The notes below the pieces were generated by a model. It made no database searches. It was not told the origin of the DNA and worked only from the letters and a program-made list of their open reading frames with translations. Below are positions 27,463-35,881 of a stretch of 40,872 nt of DNA, piece by piece; within the stretch, counting starts at the first letter, position 1; each line of letters opens with the position of its first letter. The translations under genes and the position numbers were made by a program. Origin of the DNA: Chloroflexota bacterium (GTDB lineage Bacteria > Chloroflexota > Limnocylindria > Limnocylindrales > CSP1-4); contig PMBR01000109.1 in the NCBI GenBank assembly GCA_003152995.1, forward strand, positions 427-41,298, read 5' to 3'.

Positions 27463-27550
27463 TTGAGCCACGCCTGAGCACCCAGTTTCGCGACTAACCG
27501 CGCATAGTGCCGGCCCAGTCGCTGCTATGGATACGACAATTGACCCGGGT

Positions 27551-30493
27551 TCATTCGAAATCTCGCGCCTCCATAGTGGCCGCCTCAGCCTCTCGGTGAC
27601 GGCCGACTGAGTCCAAGAGCCACGCAAGGCCGTGGAGAGACCGGGCCACATCGAGCCGGAAAGTCTTGGGTTGGGCGGCAGCGAGTGCCCTACAGATCTC
27701 CAAAGCCTCGGTTGCGGAAACGAGCGCCTCCTCTTGACGGTGAAGACGTGCCTGCACCAGCGAAAGGTCCCTGAGAGAGATGGCGAGGAGTGGCCGGTAG
27801 ACGGCAGGACGGACATCAACGAGTGCCCGGCAGATCGTCACCGCCTCCGTTATCGAGGCCATGGCGTCTGAGCGGAGGCTCAGATCTGCCTGCAGCGTCG
27901 AAAGGTTGATCAGAGACCCGGCCAGTTTGCCCAGGAAGATCTGACTCCTATCTACCGCTAGAGGCCTGTAGATTGTTACCGCCTCCATCATTGAGGCCAG
28001 AGCCTCCCTCAGCCGGCCCTGGTCGTGTCCATGCCCCCCAGCCTCTCCCGACAGCAGGGCGCGGCCGTGTCTTGAGGGTGGAATAGCCTCATTCGCCACC
28101 TGCAAGGTTGCCGCTGACGCCCGGGCGCGGCGCGCAATCGCGGCTTGATGGTTCGACAGATTGCTGAGCACCATAGCTAGATTGGGCCGAAATGCGTCGG
28201 GTCGGGCAGCAGCAAGCGCCCTATACATCTCCACCGCCTCGAGGCTTGAGACAAGGGCCGCCTCAAAGTCACCTAGCTCGGCCTGACACCCCGCGAGGTT
28301 GTTGAGAGCCATAGCTAGATCGGGCCGGAGCGCGTCTGGCCGGGCAGCAGAGAGGCCCCGAAGAACCATCACCGCCTGGGTCGCAGAGGCAAGAGCATCC
28401 TCTCGGTGTCCGATCTGACGGACAGAGAGGTTACTGAGCGAGAGAGCCAGTGCGTGAAGGGAGCCGTCTCTTCCATCGACCGCAAGTGCCCTCCGGATCT
28501 CCACTGCCTCCGTGATAGACGCCAAGGACTCCTCCGGGCGATCGAGTTCTGCTTGCCTGTTGGAGAGGCTGAGAAGCGACTGCGCGAGGTCGGCCCGATA
28601 GAGATCGGGCTGATCGGCCGCTAGGCCTCGACCAATGTCCACCGACTCAGTGATAGCGACCTGTGCCTCCCCGAACCTACCCAGTGCCTCCAGGTGGCCT
28701 GAGAGGTTGTTGAGCGCCCTCGCTAGACCGGGCCGGAAAGCGTCGGGGTGGGAAACGGCCAGGACCCTAGTGATCTCCACGGCCTCGGCGATTGAGCCCA
28801 ATGCCTCATTGAATCGCCCGAGCTCTGACTCGTAGACGGAGAGGTTGCTCAGCAGCCGGGCGACCTGTGGCGCGTCATCCCTAGCTCTTGCAGCCGCCAA
28901 AGATGCGCGCGTTACGACCAACGACAGTTCACGTAACGCCACAGTAGGATGGGGAAGGCGCTCCAGAACACCCTCGACGACTGCGGGGCGAGGGTCTCGC
29001 TCAACGGCTGCCGCTAGGACCTGACCCACTGGGTCTCCTACGTCCTGGGCCACCTCCATTGCCGAGAGCCACAGCCTCTCGACGTCCCCGGCGACCGCCG
29101 CCTCGAGCGCCCTCCTCGTGCTCGGGTAGCAGGAGGCCCCTTGGCCCAGGACCCTGAGCGTCCGCTTAACGCTTGCCGGCTCGGCACCGGCCAGCAGGTG
29201 CTCGGCAAGTGAGGGGACGTCCCGAAGCACCGCGGCGACATGAGCTTCCCCGAGCAGGTCCGGCTTGAGCGGCTTGAACCACTCGTCAGGGGCGCCCGGA
29301 TACAGGTTGCGAAGCCACCTCGCCACAAGGCGGCGAGTCCCCTCAGAATGGCTGGCCAAGTCGGGCACTGCGCACAGAGCCTTCTCTGCCTCATCCTCGT
29401 TCCTGGCGCTGACCAAGGTGGCGACAACCACGGCCCGCTCGGTTGAAGCCCCGTCGTCCCCGAGCTCAATGCGGGCTTCTGCGGAAGTGGCGCGCCAGTA
29501 CCTCCGCTCTCGATCCAGGGCGTCCGTGAGGAGCGAATCTCGAGTAATCGGCCCATGTCTCGCATGGGCCGCGCCTGAGAAACCCGGCGCGCAGATTGTC
29601 GAGAGGGCGGACATCTGGAGAAACAACGGCCCGTTGCCCCATCGCGAATCGAGATGGGGCACGCGGAGATTCTCAGTCGGCATTCCCAGGAGCTTGCCGA
29701 ACGACGCTAGCGCCGCTCGTAACGCGTCCCGCCGGTCGCCTTCGGTGGGATCAACGTCGCTGGGTTCGTAGAAGGTCGTCGACGCCACGAGCGGCTCGGC
29801 CTGTGTTTCTTCTGACTTCGCGTGCAGATGTGACCACCAGTCGCCCTTCCAGCGAGCGAGCAAGACGATCCGCCAGGGTTTGCGTGGCGGTTCGTCTAGG
29901 AGCACGCCAAGAAGGCGCAGGATCTGATCGACGCGACCCTCGGCGTCATCGACGACCACCAGGGTCGGCCTTCTGAGACGCGCTATGCCGGCCAGGGAGG
30001 CCGGCGACGGGTCAGCCTTGAGGAAGCCCGTGAGCCAGCCGGCGTTGGCCTGGGACCTGCACAACTCGGCCGCGAGCCTGGTCTTGCCGATCCCGGCGGG
30101 GCCGCTGATCAACGCCAGACCAGACCGCGGATCGGACGCGCACCAACCCAAGAGAAGTCCGAACTCCTTGTCTCGGCCGCGGAATGGAGCAGCTTCGTAC
30201 TCGGGGTGCAGCAATAGATTGGGATTGGCCCGAGCTATCTTGCGGGGCAACGTCGCGTAGGGTGGGTTGAGCGCCCGCCGTGGGTCCCCTACCGAAGGTT
30301 CGCCGCCTGGAAACAGGTGGCCGATCAGGAACGGCGCCGTGACTCCCAAGACTGCGGCCATTCCAGCGAACAACGCCCCAGCCGCCACTAGAGAGAGTCC
30401 CAAGAAGAGCGACGCGGTGGCGGCCGCAAGGGCTACGACACCAAGTACGAGGGCTACCAGCAAAACCTTGAGCCAGAGTGCCCACTCACGCAT
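27551..30493 (-). CDS. membrane-anchored STAND NTPase / TPR protein
   Basis: The protein has about 980 residues from ATG 30491-30493; a TTG at 30520 is an alternative. Two N-terminal membrane spans (about 5-60) are followed by a P-loop NTPase: Walker A GPAGIGKT (131-138) and Walker B LVVVDDA (about 178-184). A helical middle part leads to TPR_10/12-type repeats of about 48 residues (ALNNLS...LGR..EAL, with an AARPDAFRPDLA linker). One repeat near residues 770-815 is replaced by unrelated sequence (AIARRARASAATLQVANEAI). The layout is that of STAND sensors, here tethered to the membrane. It is the second such protein on the element and differs in N-terminal domain and repeat type from the one at 8476-12993. 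An immune or signalling role is an inference. Confidence 0.85.
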   Translation of the reverse strand: MREWALWLKVLLVALVLGVVALAAATASLFLGLSLVAAGALFAGMAAVLGVTAPFLIGHLFPGGEPSVGDPRRALNPPYATLPRKIARANPNLLLHPEYEAAPFRGRDKEFGLLLGWCASDPRSGLALISGPAGIGKTRLAAELCRSQANAGWLTGFLKADPSPASLAGIARLRRPTLVVVDDAEGRVDQILRLLGVLLDEPPRKPWRIVLLARWKGDWWSHLHAKSEETQAEPLVASTTFYEPSDVDPTEGDRRDALRAALASFGKLLGMPTENLRVPHLDSRWGNGPLFLQMSALSTICAPGFSGAAHARHGPITRDSLLTDALDRERRYWRATSAEARIELGDDGASTERAVVVATLVSARNEDEAEKALCAVPDLASHSEGTRRLVARWLRNLYPGAPDEWFKPLKPDLLGEAHVAAVLRDVPSLAEHLLAGAEPASVKRTLRVLGQGASCYPSTRRALEAAVAGDVERLWLSAMEVAQDVGDPVGQVLAAAVERDPRPAVVEGVLERLPHPTVALRELSLVVTRASLAAARARDDAPQVARLLSNLSVYESELGRFNEALGSIAEAVEITRVLAVSHPDAFRPGLARALNNLSGHLEALGRFGEAQVAITESVDIGRGLAADQPDLYRADLAQSLLSLSNRQAELDRPEESLASITEAVEIRRALAVDGRDGSLHALALSLSNLSVRQIGHREDALASATQAVMVLRGLSAARPDALRPDLAMALNNLAGCQAELGDFEAALVSSLEAVEMYRALAAARPDAFRPNLAMVLSNLSNHQAAIARRARASAATLQVANEAIPPSRHGRALLSGEAGGHGHDQGRLREALASMMEAVTIYRPLAVDRSQIFLGKLAGSLINLSTLQADLSLRSDAMASITEAVTICRALVDVRPAVYRPLLAISLRDLSLVQARLHRQEEALVSATEALEICRALAAAQPKTFRLDVARSLHGLAWLLDSVGRHREAEAATMEARDFE

Positions 30494-30593
30494 CGCGCAA
30501 GCCCCCGTAGCGATCGACAAGCCCCTGCTGGCAGTTTACCTGGCGAGATCGTGCACTACGTGGTCATCGTGCGGGCGGCCAGCACAGCTGTGA

Positions 30594-31073
30594 CTACGGC
30601 CAGAGAGCTTTCTTCGCGCCCTCGGCGACGACCTCGATCAGGACGCTCCGGAGGGCGTCCGCCGCCCCTTTGCCGCCCTTGGCTGCCAAGCGGCGGAACC
30701 TGAGGGCGGCACCCTGGGTCCGCGCAGTGTCGCGCACGAGGTCGGGGAATGTCGCCTTCAGCTCATCGCGCTCCTGAGCACTGAGCCCATCGGCCTCGTC
30801 GGCAAGGTCGGCAGCGGCGGCAAGGGCGCTAGTGGTCCAGGGATATGGGGCGCCACAGGCCTGGCAGTAGCTCGGCCGGTCGAAGGCGAAGCCGCCGAGC
30901 ACTCCAGGGACATGGTAGTGGCCGCGAATGGCCGCCTGGCAGCCATCACACGCCGTGACCGTCGCGGAGCCGCACTTTGCGCAGAAGGCTTCGTTGCTCT
31001 CCGGGTAGTCGCGGGCCATCGTGTTGACTACGTGACCTTCGCGGCAGATCTGCGCGATGTCGTAGGTGCCCAT
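30594..31073 (-). CDS. DUF2321-family zinc-ribbon protein
   Basis: This 159-residue soluble protein has an ATG start at 31073. The N-terminal signature (YDIAQICREGHVVN) and three CxxC-type pairs (CAKCGSA, CDGCQAA, CQACGAPYPW) match the DUF2321 pattern as I recall it. The C-terminal half is helical. Zinc binding by the cysteine pairs is likely; function is unknown. It lies directly upstream of the membrane STAND/TPR gene on the same strand (100 bp), so it may be co-transcribed with it. Confidence 0.8.
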   Translation of the reverse strand: MGTYDIAQICREGHVVNTMARDYPESNEAFCAKCGSATVTACDGCQAAIRGHYHVPGVLGGFAFDRPSYCQACGAPYPWTTSALAAAADLADEADGLSAQERDELKATFPDLVRDTARTQGAALRFRRLAAKGGKGAADALRSVLIEVVAEGAKKALWP

Positions 31074-31141
31074 ACGTTGAGGTTAGCAGAGCCGCGCGGC
31101 CGCATTTCAGTGGCGCTATCAAGCCGTAGTCAGGGTTGCGT

Positions 31142-31792
31142 TCAGCTCTTACGGGTTCCGCCCGGTGTATCGCCAGTATCTGAGGAACCCGAAGAACTGC
31201 GCTTGCCTGCCATCTTGTCAGTCGCTCTTTGTAGGGCCGTGAGATCAAGCTTTCGCGCGGTCTCGGCGTCGAGAACCAGCAACTCCTGGCCGCTCAGTAC
31301 CCTTTCCTCCTGTCGTCGAAGCGCGCCGAGCATTGCGGCAATCGCCCGGTCGATCTCCTCGACATCCTCACGCTTCCACGGGTTCCAGAAGAAAAGCACA
31401 ATGGGCGCCATCCACGGTCGACTTGGCCACGGATGCGCAAGCCGGATGATGGCGTTGGCCCACGCGTCGTAAGCCCGAAGCTCTCCCAAAAGACTCAGGT
31501 CGGCGAGAGTGAGCTTGGCCATCTTTCGTTTGGCTTGCCATCCGATCCACATACCACTGAAGAAGCGGAGCTCACCGGAAGCGGCGTCTTTCATGAGATT
31601 CGTGAAGACGACGCAGTACTCACGAGTTTCGCGGATCTGCTCCCTGCGGAAGTCGCGAAGCCTGTCTTTCCTGCGCCGGCCCTCTTCGAGCCGGCCGGCA
31701 AACAGGCTTCCGCCGACATTTATCAGGCCGACGATCGTGGCGGCGATCGCGGTCAGTAGACCCGCCAGAAGAATCGCAGTCGCCTGATCCAT
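31142..31792 (-). CDS. single-span membrane protein, coiled-coil
   Basis: The protein has about 216 residues. I chose the ATG at 31792 because a membrane span (AILLAGLLTAIAATIVGLIN) begins a few residues later; an upstream in-frame start at 31858 adds only unstructured residues. After the span comes a charged helix (EEGRRRKDRLRDFRREQIRE), a Trp-rich middle and a helical C-terminus. I do not recognise the family. It is encoded 68 bp upstream of the DUF2321 gene on the same strand, possibly in one transcript. Confidence 0.65.
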   Translation of the reverse strand: MDQATAILLAGLLTAIAATIVGLINVGGSLFAGRLEEGRRRKDRLRDFRREQIRETREYCVVFTNLMKDAASGELRFFSGMWIGWQAKRKMAKLTLADLSLLGELRAYDAWANAIIRLAHPWPSRPWMAPIVLFFWNPWKREDVEEIDRAIAAMLGALRRQEERVLSGQELLVLDAETARKLDLTALQRATDKMAGKRSSSGSSDTGDTPGGTRKS

Positions 31793-32030
31793 CAGGCTGA
31801 CGGGAGTTCGCGCAAATGCGCGTTGGGTTCGACAACCAGTTTGGTCGGCCGGTGCCACCAGTCGTTCATCGCCCTCGCCTCCTGCTCGGACCCTCCTCGG
31901 CGCCCGACGCCTCGGTTGTCAGGATACCCCTGCCGTCGCTCCCCTAGATCCCACACGAGCGGGTGATGGTGTTGCCGGTCGCACGGGAGTCCGGCTGCGA
32001 GTCTTGTGGACCGGCCCAAGAAAGCGTCAA

Positions 32031-32876
32031 CTATGGCCGATAAATCTCTGCGCTCGATAGCGTCGGGCCGCTAGCTGTGGCAAGGCCGCAGAAGACGAGG
32101 ATACGACCATCGTTGAGCGTGGCGGCCATCGGGGCCACGCGGGCTTGCAACATGTTGCCGGTCTTCGAGAAGACCCCGGTCGCCGGATCGTACGGCTCTG
32201 CCGACCCAGGTGTGCCATCGCCCGCAACTAGGACAGAACCGTTAGGCAATAGCGCGGCGATAGACTGCCGGTGGGTCGAGTTCATGTCGCCGGTGCGAGC
32301 AAACCGACCCGTGGAGGGATCATAGAGTTCGGCCTCGAGGACCCCGGAGCAAGTGTTTCCACAGGCCTCCCCACCTGTCACAAGTGTGCGTCCGTCGCTC
32401 AGCAAGGTGCCGTTCTGCGACATGCGGCCGGCAATCAGTGAACCTATCGCGTGGAACTTTCTTATGGCCTGCCCGAAGGCGGCCCCGACCTTTGGCATGG
32501 GGACTACGGTTCCGTTGTGGTACGCCCGGCCCATCGCCTCGTCGTAGGCGGTCGTGAACGCATACGCCGACTCAGGCGCCTGCGCAGCAAGCTCACGGAC
32601 GCGATCTGCAAATCGGGCGGCCCTCGCCTCGTCCTGTTCGGCTTGGCGTGCATCGCGCGCATCCTGGATCGTGCGCTTGGCGACGGCCAGGGCGGCCCAG
32701 GCGCCGACTGCGGCGCCAACCACGCCACCGCCCACTCCCGCAATGGCACCGACAATGGCCCCTTGCACAGCCGGATCGGCAGACTTGACGCTCACCAGCA
32801 CAGCGATGCCGAAGCCAAGCCCGGCAGCTGCCACGGCTACCACCGGGAGGACGATCCGCGGACCCCACTTGCCCAT
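32031..32876 (-). CDS. membrane protein with C-terminal Kelch repeats
   Basis: This 281-residue protein has two N-terminal hydrophobic segments (about 8-28 and 38-66, Gly/Ala-rich), then a helical coiled stretch (about 66-100), then a C-terminal region (about 145-281) with three Kelch-type repeats (LLSDGRTLVTGG, LLPNGSVLVAGD, TLNDGRILVFCG). The repeat style is the same as in the lipoprotein at 13406-14689. Three blades are too few for a closed propeller, so the gene may be a recombinant fusion or truncated. It ends in TAA shortly after a blade-end motif (AEIYRP). Location is probably the membrane; function is unknown. Confidence 0.7.
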   Translation of the reverse strand: MGKWGPRIVLPVVAVAAAGLGFGIAVLVSVKSADPAVQGAIVGAIAGVGGGVVGAAVGAWAALAVAKRTIQDARDARQAEQDEARAARFADRVRELAAQAPESAYAFTTAYDEAMGRAYHNGTVVPMPKVGAAFGQAIRKFHAIGSLIAGRMSQNGTLLSDGRTLVTGGEACGNTCSGVLEAELYDPSTGRFARTGDMNSTHRQSIAALLPNGSVLVAGDGTPGSAEPYDPATGVFSKTGNMLQARVAPMAATLNDGRILVFCGLATASGPTLSSAEIYRP

Positions 32877-33090
32877 GCAGTGATTGTCGCAGCGCGATAA
32901 GCCTGACGTAAGCTGACACCGCTAGCCTCGCCCATGGCCCCCGCTCCGCTGGTCGCCGACGATCCCGGCCCGGTGCCGGCCAGTTCGAGCGACTGCGTCG
33001 GGGGCGCCCTTCGGAACACTCGCCAACGGCGTACAGTGGCTCAATCGGCTGGCCACCCTGGCGCGCCAGCGGCTAGTGGGGGCGAGACGT

Positions 33091-34470
33091 ATGTCACGCG
33101 TGACTGAGCGTATCGGAGCGCACCCGGCCTATGCCCAGCTGGTGGGCGCTAGGCGCCGTTTGGCAGAGGTCGCACCGCCGAGCGACTCGGACTCATTTCA
33201 GTCGTATGAGCGAATCCGGCAGGTGCTGGAGCGGGTGGAGAGCCTCATCAACGAGGCCGACCCAGCCCTCGTGTCGCCCGATCTCCTGCAGCTCATGGCG
33301 CCCATCATGGCGGAGCTGGCAACGGCTGTAGAGCAATACGCCCAGACGCCCGACGCTCCGCAACTTGCAAGTGCTGAGGCCAAACTGGACGCACTGATCG
33401 CCGTTATCGGGTGGCCCATCGCGTACGCCTTCAAGAAGCCATCGGGGATGGGCCAGGCCGTGGCTTCTTACCGAGACGCGGTGCAGACCTACCTAGGCAG
33501 ACTGCGGAAGCAGGGCGATCAGTTAGCGGCGCAGCTGGCATCGCTGCAGGCCGAGGCCGAGCAAGCCACGGCGACAGTGGCCTCAGCTGCCACCGATGGC
33601 GTTGCCGAAGCGAATGCAGTCGCCGCTGCGGCCGAGGCACGTCTGACCGCGGCTTCCTCTGATGCCGACACCACCTTGGCTGCAGCTATAACCGCGGCCG
33701 AAACACAAGCCAACGCCCTTGTCGCCACAGCCGAGGAACACCTGACCACATTGGCAGCGGCTGTGGAGGCGCACAAGGCCCGCTTGGATACTCTGACCGC
33801 GAGCTACAGCGACGTGTATACGGCGGAGCAGAAGGTGCGCGATGCCAATGCCGCCGCGGCGCTGACAGACGAGGCCGCCCGAAATGAGGTCGCCCGAGCA
33901 GCGGCAGCCGCGGCTGCACAGACAGCACTTGCCGGGTGGACAGCGGACGCCCAGGCAACGCTCGACAAGCTCGCCGCCTGGGAAGCGGATGCCGAGCGCC
34001 GGGGTAAAGACATGCTCGGCGCCCTTGCCGGGCGGGCCATGGCTGCCGGCTATGGCAAGTACGCGGACGACGAACGGCGGACCGCCAACTGGCTCCGGCG
34101 GGGTGCGGTCGCCGCTGGGGCGGTAGCCATCCTGTGGTCGGTGGGGGTTGCCGCCTTTGCGCTTAGCTCGGCGTTCGAGTGGACCTTGTTGCTGCGATTC
34201 CTGGCAGCCGTCCCGATGTTGGCCATCGCGCTGTACCTGGGCGAGCAGTCCGGCAAGCACCGAGACACTGAGCGCCAGGCCCGCCGAAGCGAGCTAGAAC
34301 TGGCCGCCCTGGACCCCTACCTAGCCAGCCTAGACCCCGTGAAGCGGGGCGAGGTCAAGGAGAAGCTCGCGGACAGGATGTTCGCCCAGCCGCAGGTCCC
34401 AACCGAGGCTCCCTCCGACGTGATCGGCCGCCTGTTTGACCTGTTGGAGAAGCTGATCAAGAAGCAGTAG
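33091..34470 (+). CDS. long coiled-coil membrane protein
   Basis: This is a 459-residue, Ala-rich protein. ATG 33091 has a GGGGGCGAG stretch upstream; GTG 33076 is an in-frame alternative. Residues about 95-320 are predicted coiled coil (EAEQATATVASAATDG and similar heptads). Two membrane spans lie at about 337-385, then a charged helical C-terminus. This resembles no family I can name. The topology suggests a membrane-anchored cytoplasmic coil. It is divergent from the membrane/Kelch gene with about 214 bp between starts. Confidence 0.75.
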   Translation: MSRVTERIGAHPAYAQLVGARRRLAEVAPPSDSDSFQSYERIRQVLERVESLINEADPALVSPDLLQLMAPIMAELATAVEQYAQTPDAPQLASAEAKLDALIAVIGWPIAYAFKKPSGMGQAVASYRDAVQTYLGRLRKQGDQLAAQLASLQAEAEQATATVASAATDGVAEANAVAAAAEARLTAASSDADTTLAAAITAAETQANALVATAEEHLTTLAAAVEAHKARLDTLTASYSDVYTAEQKVRDANAAAALTDEAARNEVARAAAAAAAQTALAGWTADAQATLDKLAAWEADAERRGKDMLGALAGRAMAAGYGKYADDERRTANWLRRGAVAAGAVAILWSVGVAAFALSSAFEWTLLLRFLAAVPMLAIALYLGEQSGKHRDTERQARRSELELAALDPYLASLDPVKRGEVKEKLADRMFAQPQVPTEAPSDVIGRLFDLLEKLIKKQ

Positions 34471-34858
34471 CCGGCCCCGTTCCGCCTTACTAACTCGGTG
34501 CCAGTACCTCGGCGAGGGCAGCAGGTCGCGGTGGAGGGCCGGCTCCAGACCCGGCAGGGACGACGACCGCGGCACGCGCCATTGTTAGGTTCGACCCGCA
34601 GCCATTAGGCCCCCGCGCAGCCGCTCCGGCTTGCCGCACCACGTCGGGATCGTCGTTTAGGATGGCTTCTGACCGCGTCGTCCGACGCGCACAGGAGGGT
34701 TGGCGACATGGGTGGTTGGGAGAAGGCTGCCGATCCCCGCGCTTCCCATCCACTCGGACACGAAACGGATGCTTGGGCACGATGCCGCGATAGCGTTGCT
34801 ATTGCGGGCCCGCGGAGTGAGTCATGTGGGCGTCCACTCCGCACCCGAGGCGCCCACC
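34471..34858. other. intergenic region upstream of the tyrosine recombinase
   Basis: There is no firm gene. AGGAGGG at 34693-34699 is a strong ribosome-binding site eight bases before ATG 34708, which opens an 84-codon frame to 34962 (MGGWEKAADPRASH) overlapping the recombinase start in another frame. The peptide has no recognised features. It could be a short leader, or the site could serve a recombinase start at TTG 34700, only one base away from it. Confidence 0.3.
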
Positions 34859-35794
34859 ATGACCGCTCAACCCTTGCCCGCCCTGACCAGCGGAGACCCC
34901 TCCGCGTGGGACCAGGCCCTCTACGCCTTCTTGATCGAGAAGGGCAACCGCTCAGGGTCTAGGAGAACCGTCGAGTCATACAGCCGGATGCTCTGGCCCT
35001 TCTTCGCCGAGCGCAGCTTGACCCCAGATCGAGTCAAGCCTGGCGAGGTCCTCGCCTGGGTCCACGGCATCGGGAAGTCGGGCCGGACACCGTCCTCGAC
35101 CACGGTCGGCGCCCGGATCGCCTGTCTCTCCTCCTTCTACCGCTTCCTGATTCGGATGGGCCTGGTCGTGTCCAATCCCTGTGACGCCGTCGAACGCCCA
35201 AGAGCCGTCCAGTCGGTCGCCCGTGGATACAGCGCCGACGAGGTGCGACGGCTCCTTGCCGTCGTCCCCGACACCGTGGCCGGCCGCCGGGACAGGGCGA
35301 TCCTGCTGACCCTGGTATTAACCGGAAGGCGTCGAGCCGAGGTGGTTGGTCTGAAGGCTGGCGACCTCAGCATCGAAGGCGAGACGGTCTTCTACGCCTA
35401 CCGAGGCAAGGGCGGTAAGAGAGGACGACGGGAACTCCCCCGCCCTGCATACGAGGCGATATGCGCGACGCTTGCCGATGCCGGCAAGGAGCTGGCCTCG
35501 ATGACTCCGGCCGAGTCGCTCTGGCAAGCCGCCGCACGAGTGGAGGGAGTCACGAGCGGCACGTTCTACGCTAGGTTCCGCCGATATCTGCAGCTTGCCG
35601 GCATGGCCCCGACCGGCATACACGTCTTGCGGCATACCGCGGCAAAGCTGCGGCGAGATGCCGGGGAGTCGATCGAGGGAATAAGTTCATGGCTCGACCA
35701 TTCGAGCCTGCAGGTCACTTCTGTCTATCTGCGGCGGCTTGAGGGGCAGGAGGATCTGACCTGGCGCGACGTGGCCGAAGCGATCGGACTGTAG
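34859..35794 (+). CDS. tyrosine recombinase (XerC/D-like integrase)
   Basis: This is a 311-residue phage-integrase-family protein. It has an N-terminal SAM-like core-binding domain (about 15-100) and a C-terminal catalytic domain with the expected residues: Arg in TGRRRAEVVGL, Lys in RGKGGKRGRRE, HVLRHTAAK (His-x2-Arg), LDHSSLQVTSVY (His and nucleophilic Tyr). Length and motifs are those of XerC/D-like recombinases. ATG 34859 fits the start of the conserved domain; a TTG at 34700 would add 53 residues of poor character. It differs from the serine recombinase at the element end, so it may mobilise an inner cassette or resolve dimers. No att pair for it was recognised. Confidence 0.9.
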   Translation: MTAQPLPALTSGDPSAWDQALYAFLIEKGNRSGSRRTVESYSRMLWPFFAERSLTPDRVKPGEVLAWVHGIGKSGRTPSSTTVGARIACLSSFYRFLIRMGLVVSNPCDAVERPRAVQSVARGYSADEVRRLLAVVPDTVAGRRDRAILLTLVLTGRRRAEVVGLKAGDLSIEGETVFYAYRGKGGKRGRRELPRPAYEAICATLADAGKELASMTPAESLWQAAARVEGVTSGTFYARFRRYLQLAGMAPTGIHVLRHTAAKLRRDAGESIEGISSWLDHSSLQVTSVYLRRLEGQEDLTWRDVAEAIGL

Positions 35795-35881
35795 AAGCTG
35801 GTGGCCGGCCGATCCTAACGGGCGCTTCGAATGAGTCTTCCAGGGGAACATGTCGAGTCTTCGACGTGGCAGACTCATCGC

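Noticed and set aside
34708-34962. 84-codon ORF behind a strong Shine-Dalgarno
   Set aside because: The ribosome-binding site is good but the peptide has no recognisable features and most of it overlaps the recombinase; noted only in the intergenic entry.
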